A DNA stretch of 64,000 bases from an uncultured Clostridia bacterium (GCA_934501535.1 CAKSUM010000002.1:62001-126000); one strand, 5' to 3'; positions 9,885 through 19,736 are shown, counted from the stretch's first letter. Made by a program: numbers and translations. Notes: a model not told the origin generated them from the letters alone.

Positions 9885-12800
9885 GTGTATAAAATTAAAG
9901 CGGCGGCAGCGGCTGCCGCACTGTCAATGATTTTGTCGGTAATGCCGTGCAGAGCGGCGGAAAGCGGCGCGGCAGAGGGGATTGCCGAGGCAAAGCTCAG
10001 TCAGAGCCTATCGCAGCAGGGTTTTGAAAAGGTTGAACCGGGCACGTCGCAGACGCCCGAGATTGCGGTGCGCGGCGGTTCGTACTGCTGGCTTTTGGAT
10101 AAGCTGCAGGGGGACGGAAAAGCGTTTATAAATTTTAAGCTTACAAAGGATTTTAAAGGTACGCGCGACGGCTCGGAATACGAAATTGAATATGAATACT
10201 ATGATTCGGGCGAAGGATTTGTGCGGTTCGTCTATGACTCGGCGGCAAAAACGGCGGAAATAGGCGATACGGTTTACACGCAGAATAAAAAGGTGTGGAA
10301 AACAAGAAAAATCGTTCTTTCGGACGCGCTGTTTGAAGGACGTCTTGACGGAAAATACGATTTTCGGCTTACGATAAAGGAAAATGGCACGGGTTCTGCC
10401 GCATCGGGCGAGTCGATAGGCATACGGCGCGTTACCGTGCGGCGGATTGCGGCGAAAAATCCGATTTTCGTTTCTGCCGATACCGACGAGCCGGGAAACA
10501 GCTTTGCATGGTATTCGGACAGCAAGATTATCCGCAATCGGTTTGAAAATCTTTCAGACCGTGAAACGGAGGTCAATATCCGCTATTATCTCATAAACGG
10601 AAGTCATAGAATTTATTTTGATAAGTCGGAAACGGCGGTTTTCGCCCCGGGAGAGGTTCGCGAAACCGAGCTTGACATAGGCGGGCTGAAGCGTTCGGAT
10701 ATCTATAAATACCATGTGCAGATAACCGCGGCGGACGGAAGTATCAATTCCGACCGCGAGCTGTGCAACATCGCGGTTTTAAAGACCGACCCGGACGGAA
10801 TTTTGAATGATGACGTTCTGTACTGCGCACATTTTGAATGGTACGGCGACAATCAGATTAAAAAGGACGGAATAAGCCTTATAAAAATGTCAAATTCATA
10901 CGGAATACGGTCGAGCTTTGACTGGAATTCTATGGAGCCGTCAAAGGGTACGCTTGACTGGAATAACCACAATATGAAATTCATTGTGGAGGAACTGTAC
11001 AAAAACGGACTGCATTTAATTCCGTCGATAAGCGGGCCGAGCCTGTTCTACTGTGAATCCTGGAACGATATGCCGTACACCGATGAGCAGCTTGCCGGGT
11101 GGAAAAATTTCATTGCATATGCCGCAAAAACTCTGAAGGAATACGGCGTTACGGAATATGAAATCTGGAATGAGCCGAACATTGCAAACTTCAACAAATA
11201 CTTAAATAACCGCCGCGGCGATGTGTACGCAAAGCTTTTGGAAACGGCGGCGGAGGAAATCAAAAAGGCAGACCCGGCGGCAAAGGTCGGCGGTCCGTCG
11301 GTAACCGGCATAAACGGGCATTGGGGAAAGGACTATTTTTCCGAGGCGATTGAAGCCGGAATGTACAAATATGCCGACGCAATCGTGCTGCACCCATATG
11401 AGCAAAAGGCGCCGGAAATCTGCGGAATGGACGAAAATATACAATGGTATAAGGACAAATACCGCGAAAAGGGCATAGATGACCCCGACATATGGAATAC
11501 CGAGCTGGGCTACACCACGGCGGATGACAATGTTGCGGACGAGGAAACCAAGGGCGCACTCAACTGCCGCACGGTGCTTTTATACAAGTCGAAGGATTTG
11601 GGGGAGCGGTGCTGCTTATATAACTTTGAACAAAAAGGAACAATTCTGACCGACCGTGAGGACAGATTCGGCAGCGTCAGCCCGGCATCGTACAAGCTGA
11701 ACCGCGAGGGCAAGCCGTTCGTTCCGACCGAGGCATTTGCAATGGTCACGGGTATGAATTATATCATGGCGCAGTCCTCGGCGGACGGGATTTTCGATTC
11801 CGCCGACGCAAATGTACGCATAAACCGCTATTCGAGCGACAAATTCGGCTCGAAAATTGTTTCGCTGTACACGGTGAACGGGAGTGAAAACGTAACGCTG
11901 CGCCTGGGAACCGACAAGGTGACGGTTTATGATTCGTACGGCAATTCGCGCGAGATGTACGGCGAAAACGGCGTGTACACCTTTCTTGCAAACAACCGTC
12001 CGATGTACATTTCGGGCGATATTAAGGAAACAAAAATTGAAAACGAAAACAGTCTGTTTGATTTCGGAGCAGCGGAGGTACAGGCGGCGGAAAACGATAT
12101 TGTCAGACTGGAAATCAAAAGCCTCTGCGGCGATGACTGCGAAATTGAGGCCGAACTTCCGCAAGACGCCGAGCTTGTTTCGTGCAGCGGATTTAAAGAC
12201 GGAAAAGCGGAAATTCTTCTGAAAAATCTGTGCGAAAAGGGCGAAAAAAACCGCGTAACGGTAAATATCACGCGCGGCGGCAGGCTAATCGGGAGCGCGG
12301 ATTATGACATCACATCGCGTGAGGCGGTGCTGCCGAAATTATCGATAGGGCTTGCCGACGGAATAGATTTAAACCGCTGGCGTGCAAGCGCTGATATCCG
12401 GAACGTGTCGCAGTCACATGCGGCAAAGGGATATATTGAGTTTCAAAGTCCCGCAAGTTTTAAGGCTTTGGGAAAAATCGATATAGGCATTATTCCGCGC
12501 GGACAGACCGGACACGTTGAGTTTAATCTCCCCGAGATAACGCGCAAGGGTCAGTATTCGCTTGAATACAGCATATCTCTGTCGGACGGGAGCAGGACGG
12601 ATTTTACCGATAATATCGATTTCACCGTCGCCGCGTATGCAAAAAATAAGCCCGTGATTGACGGAAATATCCAAAAGGGCGAGTGGAACGCGAACACATT
12701 TATGTATGCGGACGATATCGGTCAGGTCAAGAAAATAACCGACTGGCGCGGCACGGGTGATTTATCCGGAAAAACCTGCGTTATGTGGGACAATGACGGC

Positions 12801-13274
12801 TTTTATATGTGCGCCGAGGTGACGGACGATATTTTCTGTCAGGATAATCCGCCGTCATCGTGCTGGCAGGGCGACAGCGTGCAGGTCGGTATAATGTACG
12901 GCGACGAGGGCTTCCTGGCAATCGGTCAGGGACAGGCGACATTCCACGAAATCGGCATTGCGCTCACACCGGACGGTGCGGCGGCATATCGGTTTTTATC
13001 CCAGGATTCATGTTATCCGGAGGGGCTTTGCGAAACGGCGCAGACCGCGGTAAAGCGTGACGGAAACAAAACCTGCTATGAATTTTTCATACCGTGGAAA
13101 GACCTTTTAAGACCCGGCGACGAACCGCCGAAAGCAGGCGACAGACTCGGATTTTCGTTCCTGATAAACGATAATGACGGAAACGGACGCCGCGGATGGA
13201 TTGAATATGCCGGCGGTATCGGCGAGGAAAAAAATACGGCGCTGTTTACCGGCATTGAGTTAATTCAGCCTTAA
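9885..13274 (+). CDS. Secreted GH39-like glycoside hydrolase with C-terminal CBM9-like domain
   Basis: A 1129-residue paralogue of the preceding enzyme, sharing domain order through the barrel. The GTG start is 7 bases after GGAGTG; a TTG two codons earlier is too close to that site. A signal peptide ends near CRAAE. The predicted acid/base is E430 in YEIWNEPN and the nucleophile E540 in WNTELGY. Unlike its twin it ends in a domain from about residue 915 onward with the features of CBM9/DUF1083-type carbohydrate binding (VIDGNIQKGEW, MWDNDGFYMC, a C-terminal FSFLINDND). The pair probably arose by tandem duplication and then diverged in binding domain, which suggests related but distinct glycan targets. 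No wall anchor is present. Confidence 0.86.
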   Translation: MYKIKAAAAAAALSMILSVMPCRAAESGAAEGIAEAKLSQSLSQQGFEKVEPGTSQTPEIAVRGGSYCWLLDKLQGDGKAFINFKLTKDFKGTRDGSEYEIEYEYYDSGEGFVRFVYDSAAKTAEIGDTVYTQNKKVWKTRKIVLSDALFEGRLDGKYDFRLTIKENGTGSAASGESIGIRRVTVRRIAAKNPIFVSADTDEPGNSFAWYSDSKIIRNRFENLSDRETEVNIRYYLINGSHRIYFDKSETAVFAPGEVRETELDIGGLKRSDIYKYHVQITAADGSINSDRELCNIAVLKTDPDGILNDDVLYCAHFEWYGDNQIKKDGISLIKMSNSYGIRSSFDWNSMEPSKGTLDWNNHNMKFIVEELYKNGLHLIPSISGPSLFYCESWNDMPYTDEQLAGWKNFIAYAAKTLKEYGVTEYEIWNEPNIANFNKYLNNRRGDVYAKLLETAAEEIKKADPAAKVGGPSVTGINGHWGKDYFSEAIEAGMYKYADAIVLHPYEQKAPEICGMDENIQWYKDKYREKGIDDPDIWNTELGYTTADDNVADEETKGALNCRTVLLYKSKDLGERCCLYNFEQKGTILTDREDRFGSVSPASYKLNREGKPFVPTEAFAMVTGMNYIMAQSSADGIFDSADANVRINRYSSDKFGSKIVSLYTVNGSENVTLRLGTDKVTVYDSYGNSREMYGENGVYTFLANNRPMYISGDIKETKIENENSLFDFGAAEVQAAENDIVRLEIKSLCGDDCEIEAELPQDAELVSCSGFKDGKAEILLKNLCEKGEKNRVTVNITRGGRLIGSADYDITSREAVLPKLSIGLADGIDLNRWRASADIRNVSQSHAAKGYIEFQSPASFKALGKIDIGIIPRGQTGHVEFNLPEITRKGQYSLEYSISLSDGSRTDFTDNIDFTVAAYAKNKPVIDGNIQKGEWNANTFMYADDIGQVKKITDWRGTGDLSGKTCVMWDNDGFYMCAEVTDDIFCQDNPPSSCWQGDSVQVGIMYGDEGFLAIGQGQATFHEIGIALTPDGAAAYRFLSQDSCYPEGLCETAQTAVKRDGNKTCYEFFIPWKDLLRPGDEPPKAGDRLGFSFLINDNDGNGRRGWIEYAGGIGEEKNTALFTGIELIQP

Positions 13275-13303
13275 GTTTTATGAAAGGGTAAAATGGTATT
13301 AAT

Positions 13304-15736
13304 ATGAAGAAAGTCAGTATTTTAATAATTATTGCTCTTTTGGCAAGTGTTTTTTCCGCATGGACGGCGTTCGCCGACGACGGCGCGGAATTTGAATATT
13401 ACTATGATTTTGAGGGCTACTCGGCAGGCTTGTCAAGCCGCGTTATGCCGGACGAAAACTGGTCATATGAAAGAACAAACGGCAGCCGTCACAAATTCGG
13501 CGCGTACGAAAATCCGCAGACGGGCGATAAATCTATGCAGATTACCTACGGCGGCGAACCGATTTTGTGGTTTAACCGAAACGTAACCGAGGGAAAACTG
13601 CACATAAGCTTTAATTTCAGCTTTACGGGCGCCGGGCGGCGCTGCCTTGTGATGCTCTATGACGGCAGAAAGGCGAATGACGCGTACACAATCGGCGTCG
13701 AGGATACGTATTATTCAAAAGCGGCATATATCAACAGCCCGGCGGGCAAGCTGCGCTGGTATCAGACAGACCCCGGCTCGGACAACGCATTCTCCATGAT
13801 AGGCTGGAATGCGCAGACGAGCGACAAAGAAATCGAGGTCGGAAAGCAGTACCGCATGGACATTATCACAACCGAAATCGGCAGCTCCGACGCGTCGGCG
13901 AATTATTATCTTGACGGTCAGCCGATAAACGAAACGCCCGTATATTTTTCGCAGTCGAAAGGCTTTAAGGCGCTTGCGTTCCGCTGTGAGGGCGAAAATG
14001 ATGACAGCGTAATGCTGCTTGATAACGTAAGGGTAAACCGATTTTTCGGCGAGGAGGGAATAACGGGTACGATAAAAGGTTCGAACCAAATACCTCACGA
14101 AAACGGAGAGCTGGAGATTGCGCTTTCCGAGCAGGTTGACCCGACTCTGCTGACACCGGAAAATATCACCGTAACAAACCGCGCGACAGGTGAAACCGTC
14201 AGCGGATTTGATGTGATAAACGCGTCTGCGGACGGATTTACGGTTAAATTCACCGAGGTGCTCAAGTCGGGAACATACACGCTTATGCTGTCGGACAGCG
14301 TACGCGGCGGAGTGCTGAACTCAAAAATGACAGTCCCGGTGGAATTCCGCACGGAATACCGTTCCGAAAGAAGGTATGTGGAATATCTGAAACTCAATTT
14401 TGATGATTACACATATGCGCCCGGTGCGGAAAATCCGTCGCCTGCAGGCGAGGACAACAGCTCGCTGCCGGAGGGATTCAGAAATATCGGCCGTCTTGCC
14501 GATACATATGCCGAGAGCGTTGACGGGCCGGGCGGCGGTGATGACCGCGCTTTGGGATTTGTAAATCCGCCGGCAAGCCGAATTCCGTCGCGGTTTATAT
14601 ACACCTTTGAAGGTGCGGTTGCGCCGCTTTCGGAGTATGAGGTAAGCTTTGACGTAAAGTACGAAAATATGTACTGGTACATGTATCTGCTTGAGCCGGG
14701 CGATGATGACGCGGACACGGAGGGCTACCGTGAAAATACCGCGATTGCGACGGTAAATTCCGGAGGAAATCTGTACTATGCGGAGCAGCGCACCGAGTCG
14801 CGGCTGAGAAAAATCTCGGAGCTTACGGTACCCAAAAATGAATGGCACACCGTAAAGCTTAAGGTTGTACCGCAGATAGGCAGCGGCGCGAAATATAAAA
14901 TATCGGTTGACGGCGGCGCGGAATACACCTTTTCCGTAAGCAGACGCTTTGACGTCAACTCCACCGAGGGCATAGGCTTCGGCTATACTCCGACCGGCGA
15001 CCGCACGGGTTATCTGTACATAGACAACGTCAGCGTTTCGAGCACCATGGATGTGCTGTATCCCGAAACGGAAAGCATAAGCTTTATAAATTATGACGGC
15101 ACGGTTCTTTCGGGGACGTCGGTATTCACAACCCTTATGAGTAAAATATACATCGATTTCAACACCGCGGTTGACGAGGACTCGGCAAAAAGCAAAATCA
15201 GAATTTCCGGCGGCGAAAATCTGAAATACAACATTGTTTTTGAAAATATCGACGGTAAAACGAGGGCGATTGCGGAGCTTCCCGAGCTTCTGGAAAAGGC
15301 GGAGGAATACACCGTTTCCGTTTCGGAGGGAATTGCGTCGAAGTTCAGCGGCGATATTATATCGGAGGTGCCGATTACAAAAAACTTTACAACCAAACGC
15401 GACACCTCATTCAGAATTTTTGAAAACGAATTTGACGCCGCTGCCAAAACCTACACGGCAAAGTTTGTGAAAAACACGGACGATTCGGGCAAATATACCG
15501 TTGCCGCCGTAGGGTACAAAAACGTAGAAAAAATAATTAACGGCGCTGCGGTAACGGTGCCGCAGATGGTCGGCATCAGTTATAAACCGCTCGATATAAC
15601 ATCGGAGACCAAGGGAATTACAGAGGTTATTTTAAGCGTCGATTTCGGGACGGACTGCGACAGCTGCAAGGCGTTTTTGCAGACATATCCGCAGCTGCAC
15701 AATGTTTATCCCGGCGAAAATAATTCAATTAAGTAA
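13304..15736 (+). CDS. Secreted protein with two LamG-like and two Ig-like domains
   Basis: An 810-residue exported protein with a signal peptide ending near FADDG. Two concanavalin A/LamG-like jelly-roll regions are apparent at about residues 30-250 and 365-590, with strand patterns such as LLDNVRVNRF and YIDNVSVSST that close each domain. Each is followed by an Ig-like segment of the SbsA type (about 250-350 and 595-705), and a small C-terminal domain ends the protein. No catalytic motif is visible, so glycan or wall binding is the best guess. It follows the second hydrolase by 29 bases and is a relative of the next gene. Some family members with this fold are lyases; that cannot be excluded. 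Confidence 0.75.
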   Translation: MKKVSILIIIALLASVFSAWTAFADDGAEFEYYYDFEGYSAGLSSRVMPDENWSYERTNGSRHKFGAYENPQTGDKSMQITYGGEPILWFNRNVTEGKLHISFNFSFTGAGRRCLVMLYDGRKANDAYTIGVEDTYYSKAAYINSPAGKLRWYQTDPGSDNAFSMIGWNAQTSDKEIEVGKQYRMDIITTEIGSSDASANYYLDGQPINETPVYFSQSKGFKALAFRCEGENDDSVMLLDNVRVNRFFGEEGITGTIKGSNQIPHENGELEIALSEQVDPTLLTPENITVTNRATGETVSGFDVINASADGFTVKFTEVLKSGTYTLMLSDSVRGGVLNSKMTVPVEFRTEYRSERRYVEYLKLNFDDYTYAPGAENPSPAGEDNSSLPEGFRNIGRLADTYAESVDGPGGGDDRALGFVNPPASRIPSRFIYTFEGAVAPLSEYEVSFDVKYENMYWYMYLLEPGDDDADTEGYRENTAIATVNSGGNLYYAEQRTESRLRKISELTVPKNEWHTVKLKVVPQIGSGAKYKISVDGGAEYTFSVSRRFDVNSTEGIGFGYTPTGDRTGYLYIDNVSVSSTMDVLYPETESISFINYDGTVLSGTSVFTTLMSKIYIDFNTAVDEDSAKSKIRISGGENLKYNIVFENIDGKTRAIAELPELLEKAEEYTVSVSEGIASKFSGDIISEVPITKNFTTKRDTSFRIFENEFDAAAKTYTAKFVKNTDDSGKYTVAAVGYKNVEKIINGAAVTVPQMVGISYKPLDITSETKGITEVILSVDFGTDCDSCKAFLQTYPQLHNVYPGENNSIK

Positions 15737-15783
15737 AACAATGTCTTATCGTATAAGATGTTGAAATATAAGGAGGAAAAAAC

Positions 15784-18700
15784 ATGAAAAAATTAGTATC
15801 ACTGCTGGTCGCAGCAGGCATGCTTGCGGCATCTGCCGCAAATGTAATGGGTGCGGAATTTGTTCAGGCGGATTTGTTTTCCGTCTTTGATTCCATGTTT
15901 GGTTACACAAGCACTTCCGCAGATTCAAATTTGCCGCAGGGCTGGACAACTCTGCGCAGCAATCCGGGCAAAGGCGAAAGCAGAGCCGCCCTGGCAGACA
16001 GCGAAACTGTCGGAACAACCAACACCCTGAAGCTGACGGGTACAGGTACAGACGCCGGCGCGGCAATGCGTTTTCCGTTCAGTGAGGTGGCGAAAACAGG
16101 CAAAATTCATGTCGGCTTTGACATGAAAGCCGACGGCAAAATAAGACTCGGCGGACATTATGTACGCGGCGGAAATTATAATCCCGAGGATTATGTAGGC
16201 GCAGACGGCGCCGGCTGGTATGTAAACAATACCTACTTTGTCTACGATGCCGGTGCACTGAACACCTATCAGCCGACGGATATTCCGGAAAATCAAAACA
16301 TTAAGGCAGTGTCGGCCGTGAGTGCGGCGGCATGGCACAGATATGATGTGTATATCGATATTGACGCGCACAGCTACAGCATTTACGTTGACGGCGAAAA
16401 GCAGGGCGATGACTATAGTCTCGCAATGTATGAGCTTAAATCGTTCTGGATTCAGTGCGATACCGGAACGGCGTATATTGATAACGTGTACCTGAACCAT
16501 TATCAGACAGAAAATGCTTTCGACGGTATGAAAGTAACTGCCGACAGCGTACAGAACGGCATTGTTAACGTGACGTTCTCGGAGCCTATCGCATCCGGCG
16601 CTGTATTTACCGATGATTTTTCGGCAGTAAACACGGCGACAAACGTAAAATATGAACCGACAGAGGCAGAAGAGGCAAACGATAATCCGGGATATAACCT
16701 CATGTTTGAAGATTTGCCGATGGGTGAATATGAAATCACGGTTTCAAACGCATATACCGGCAAAATAAGCAGAACAGCGGCTGCGAACACGGCGAAATTT
16801 ACAGTAAAAGCAGATTTGGAAAATGAGCCGCATTATTTCATGAACAAGGATTTTGACGATTATGCAGGCGGTATGCCGATTGGCTGGGAGCTTAACTCGG
16901 CATGGTATGACTACGGATACAGTGACGATGTGAATGCTCTGTATAAATCTGCTGAGCATGACGGCGGAAAAGCGCTTAATATAACTTCTAAGGAAACGGC
17001 GGAGAACACGATAGAATACAAGTTCCCGACAACCGTTTACGACGGAAAATTCACGGTTGAATTTGACGCTTACCGCGGCACGGGCGAGAAGTGGGCAATA
17101 GGACTTTTAACGCCGGCTGAATATTCAAACGAGCTTGTGAGCGATAGCGTAAAGACTGAAAACAGTGACAAAGACGCGGATTGGTGGGCAGGCGAGGAAG
17201 GAATGAAGGTTCGCCGCGACGAGCTGCAAAGCAGAAGAATAAAGACCATTCTCTTTGCGACATGGAACGGTGAAAAGCTTTGCTATCAGACGGATCTTGA
17301 CACATGGTTCAACGGCACGGTTTCGGATGTCACAATTCCGGAAAATCAATGGACGCACGTAAAGGCGGTTATTGACGCAGACGCATGTGAATACCGCGTG
17401 AGCGTGGACGGCAGCGCGGAGAAAAAGGTTACCGGTGTTACACGTCTTAAAAGACGTCAGCTTTACAATGTCATTACAGGCAAGAATGAAAACATCATGG
17501 GCATTTCGGGACTCAGACTGCACACAAATTCAAACAGCAAAGATGTGAAATTCGATAATATCAAGGTGTATTCGGGCGGAAGCGCGGCATACAATTTGTA
17601 TGAGGATTTCAATACAATAGGCAGCCCGGTTCAGCCGTATAACAGCCTGTATATAAACCAGGCAGGCGCAAAAGACTGTAATTCGACGAGTGCGTGGTCG
17701 GTAGTTGCGGGCGAAACGGGACGCAGCGGCGAAGCATCGGACAAGGCTATGAAAATCAAGTTTGAACAGAACCAGGATTTTGCGTACTACAGACCTATCT
17801 CTGTTCCGGTAAAGGCAGGACATTCATTTGATGTTGAATTTGATATAAAGAACACATCGGATGACGGAAGATGGGAACTGATACTTGCAGATGATGATTA
17901 TAAAATCAGCTCGATAGATGCCGCAAGCTGCAAAAACTTTATGTTTAATAACTGGGTTATAGGAAAAAGAGCCGCTGAAAATATCTATGCCGGAACAGGC
18001 GCGGTAAATTCTTTGAACAGCGACACCGGAATACAGTGGAAAACAGGCGAATGGCACCATATCAAGCTGTCGGTTATTGCGGGAGCAGAACCGAGATTTG
18101 AGCTTTCGGTGACCTATCAGGACGGAACACAGGCAGCAAAATGGACAGGCGCCGCATCGGAAAAATTCAATAATAAAGACACAAGCCTGCTCGGTATAGA
18201 GAGCGCATGGAGCAAGAGTTATCCCATAATAATAGATAATCTGACGGTAAAAGAGCATGACGCATATTCGGCAGGAATTACCTCGGTAAAGGCTGTTGAT
18301 TTTGAAGGCGCAAAGACCGTTGTAAACGGAACCGTTTCAGGCAATGCAGAGGGTCTTGAAATTAAGCTGAGCAACCCGATTGCCGACACCGACGCCGTAA
18401 AGCTTTACTATGCGGATAAGGGAAACAAAGTATCGGCAGAAAGATACATCGTATGCACAAAGACGCTTTCCGATGACGGATGCACGGTAAATATCGTATT
18501 TAATGAATTGCCGGAGGCAGGAAGAGACATCATTTTGGGCATTGCGCAGAACAATGCATTTACCGACGGCTATCTGAATAACTTTACAGGTGCGGAAAAG
18601 TCATTCCGCATTGTGAATGAAGGAAAGTTTGTTGTTAAAGAATTCCGTGCATACACATACGTTGCAGGCAGAAAAGACGCGCACGGTCAGGAATATCCGG

Positions 18701-19017
18701 ATGCATGGGTTCCGTACACGGGCGAAAGCTTTGCCGGACTTACCGATTTGTCGCAGATCAAGCTTGTAGCAAAGGGATACAATACCGACGCGGACGCAAA
18801 AATATTCCTTTCCGGAAACGATTACAAAGTCAGCACCGACGGCGTAACGCAGCTTATTGACGGAAATATCACAACACGCACGGTAGGACGCGGAAACTTT
18901 GAACAGGTGCTTGATAATCTTCCGCTCGATTCCGAGACGGAAACATTTAAGGGAATGTTATGGACATACCCCGGCATGGTTCCGCTGGAAAATGCGCTGG
19001 AATACAGCGTAAAATAA
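15784..19017 (+). CDS. Large secreted LamG-like repeat protein
   Basis: A 1077-residue exported protein with a signal peptide ending near NVMGA. Three LamG/concanavalin A-like regions can be seen at about residues 30-240, 350-600 and 600-835. They are marked by closing strands such as YIDNVYLNHY, FDNIKVYSGG and IIDNLTVKEH, with an Ig-like segment between the first two and another near the C-terminus. It is related in architecture to the preceding gene. The ribosome site AAGGAGG is strong, 6 bases before the ATG, and the first ~40 codons contain fewer GC-rich triplets than upstream genes, consistent with high expression. No anchor or catalytic motif is seen. It is the last gene of the locus; a terminator follows about 110 bases later. 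Confidence 0.75.
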   Translation: MKKLVSLLVAAGMLAASAANVMGAEFVQADLFSVFDSMFGYTSTSADSNLPQGWTTLRSNPGKGESRAALADSETVGTTNTLKLTGTGTDAGAAMRFPFSEVAKTGKIHVGFDMKADGKIRLGGHYVRGGNYNPEDYVGADGAGWYVNNTYFVYDAGALNTYQPTDIPENQNIKAVSAVSAAAWHRYDVYIDIDAHSYSIYVDGEKQGDDYSLAMYELKSFWIQCDTGTAYIDNVYLNHYQTENAFDGMKVTADSVQNGIVNVTFSEPIASGAVFTDDFSAVNTATNVKYEPTEAEEANDNPGYNLMFEDLPMGEYEITVSNAYTGKISRTAAANTAKFTVKADLENEPHYFMNKDFDDYAGGMPIGWELNSAWYDYGYSDDVNALYKSAEHDGGKALNITSKETAENTIEYKFPTTVYDGKFTVEFDAYRGTGEKWAIGLLTPAEYSNELVSDSVKTENSDKDADWWAGEEGMKVRRDELQSRRIKTILFATWNGEKLCYQTDLDTWFNGTVSDVTIPENQWTHVKAVIDADACEYRVSVDGSAEKKVTGVTRLKRRQLYNVITGKNENIMGISGLRLHTNSNSKDVKFDNIKVYSGGSAAYNLYEDFNTIGSPVQPYNSLYINQAGAKDCNSTSAWSVVAGETGRSGEASDKAMKIKFEQNQDFAYYRPISVPVKAGHSFDVEFDIKNTSDDGRWELILADDDYKISSIDAASCKNFMFNNWVIGKRAAENIYAGTGAVNSLNSDTGIQWKTGEWHHIKLSVIAGAEPRFELSVTYQDGTQAAKWTGAASEKFNNKDTSLLGIESAWSKSYPIIIDNLTVKEHDAYSAGITSVKAVDFEGAKTVVNGTVSGNAEGLEIKLSNPIADTDAVKLYYADKGNKVSAERYIVCTKTLSDDGCTVNIVFNELPEAGRDIILGIAQNNAFTDGYLNNFTGAEKSFRIVNEGKFVVKEFRAYTYVAGRKDAHGQEYPDAWVPYTGESFAGLTDLSQIKLVAKGYNTDADAKIFLSGNDYKVSTDGVTQLIDGNITTRTVGRGNFEQVLDNLPLDSETETFKGMLWTYPGMVPLENALEYSVK

Positions 19018-19125
19018 TGCATAAAGCATTTTGCGGAAATTTTCGCAAAAACCGCTTATCAATGATTTTAGCAGCGTTTGTAATTTACACGCTTGCAGGC
19101 GGAAATTTATGTATAGGTTAAAGAT

Positions 19126-19166
19126 AACCCCCGAAACGGCTCTGAGCGGCTGCTTTCGGGGGTTTT
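19126..19166 (+). terminator. Intrinsic terminator of the glycan locus
   Basis: AACCCCCGAAA pairs perfectly with TTTCGGGGGTT across an 18-19-base loop and is followed by TTTT. It lies ~110 bases after the LamG gene and before the metal ATPase promoter. A weaker AT-rich hairpin (TTTTGCG/CGCAAAA, about 19033-19054) precedes it. The short frame at 19031-19252 that crosses this hairpin is not credible as a gene. Confidence 0.8.
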
Positions 19167-19285
19167 GCCGTGCGGTTTTCGGTACGTCCGTCGGATACGC
19201 GCTTGGGTTAGCCCGGGTTAATGGAAAATACGGGTTGTTTCATAAAAATTAATAAAAAATTTGCAATTTCGGGGTGTAATTGCTG

Positions 19286-19314
19286 TTGACAAATTCGCAA
19301 AATAGAAGTAAAAT
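19286..19314 (+). promoter_or_regulatory. Sigma-A-type promoter of the metal ATPase operon
   Basis: TTGACA and TAAAAT are separated by 17 bases. Transcription would start near 19321, leaving a 5' leader of about 160 nucleotides. An inverted repeat, ATCGG-ACAGA-CCGAT (19322-19336), lies exactly at the predicted start and may be an operator for a metal-sensing repressor or the first hairpin of the leader. Confidence 0.75.
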
Positions 19315-19320
19315 ATAGAT

Positions 19321-19460
19321 AATCGGACAGACCGATAATACAAAAGTAATGATTAACATAAACTAACTGCGAACCCCGGCGGCGCGGGTGCGCTTTCGTG
19401 AGCGAATGCACATTTTGCGCAGACGGACAAGCTTTCATGTTGGTCACGTACCGTTTTTAA
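19321..19460 (+). promoter_or_regulatory. Structured 5' leader of the metal ATPase operon, family unrecognised
   Basis: Several nested pairings are visible: CTGCG with CGCAG as an outer stem (from about 19366 to 19422), a GTGCGCT/AGCG-AAT-GCAC hairpin inside it, and a following arm ACGG...CCGT that encloses a GAC/GTC stem. The last arm ends just before the ribosome site, so folding could gate translation. The conserved GGGGAGUAG core of the manganese yybP-ykoY class and the core of the NiCo class are not present. A new or divergent metal-responsive element is possible; this is inference from fold and context only. Confidence 0.4.
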
Positions 19461-19482
19461 CGGAGGAATGGAGGATTTTATT

Positions 19483-19716
19483 ATGAAGCTTTTGGATTAC
19501 CTGAAAAATGAGAAACTGTTATGCTTTGCCGGCGGAATTTTTGCCGCAACCTACGGCGTTAAGGCTTTGAAGAGCGACAAAACAAGAAAAGCCTGTGTGA
19601 ACGGTCTTGCGAAGTGCATGAAGCTTCAGAACGAAGCAAAAGCGACCTTCCAGACGATGAAGGACGAGGCAGAGGATATTTGCTACGATGCAAAACAGGC
19701 GGCTGAGGAGAACTGA
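19483..19716 (+). CDS. Small membrane protein, DUF6110-like, partner of the metal ATPase
   Basis: A 77-residue protein. The ATG is 8 bases after GGAGG; an in-frame ATG five codons earlier directly abuts a different GGAGG and is unlikely. Residues 13-29 (CFAGGIFAATYGVKAL) form one short membrane or re-entrant helix; the remainder is a charged amphipathic helix rich in Lys and Glu with cysteines at about 41, 49 and 70. The layout resembles the DUF6110 family seen beside P1B ATPases in Firmicutes. It also recalls, in layout only, the mycobacterial PacL chaperones (DUF1490) encoded before CtpC-type pumps. It lies 20 bases upstream of the ATPase. A role as metal chaperone or pump stabiliser is inferred. 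Confidence 0.7.
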   Translation: MKLLDYLKNEKLLCFAGGIFAATYGVKALKSDKTRKACVNGLAKCMKLQNEAKATFQTMKDEAEDICYDAKQAAEEN

Positions 19717-19736
19717 TTGCGAGGAAGTGATAGACC

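Noticed and set aside
19031..19252. A 73-codon plus-strand frame after the LamG gene
   Set aside because: It runs through a strong intrinsic terminator and has no ribosome site.
19321..19460. Manganese (yybP-ykoY) or nickel/cobalt riboswitch
   Set aside because: The context suits both, but the conserved GGGGAGUAG core and the NiCo core sequences are not present.
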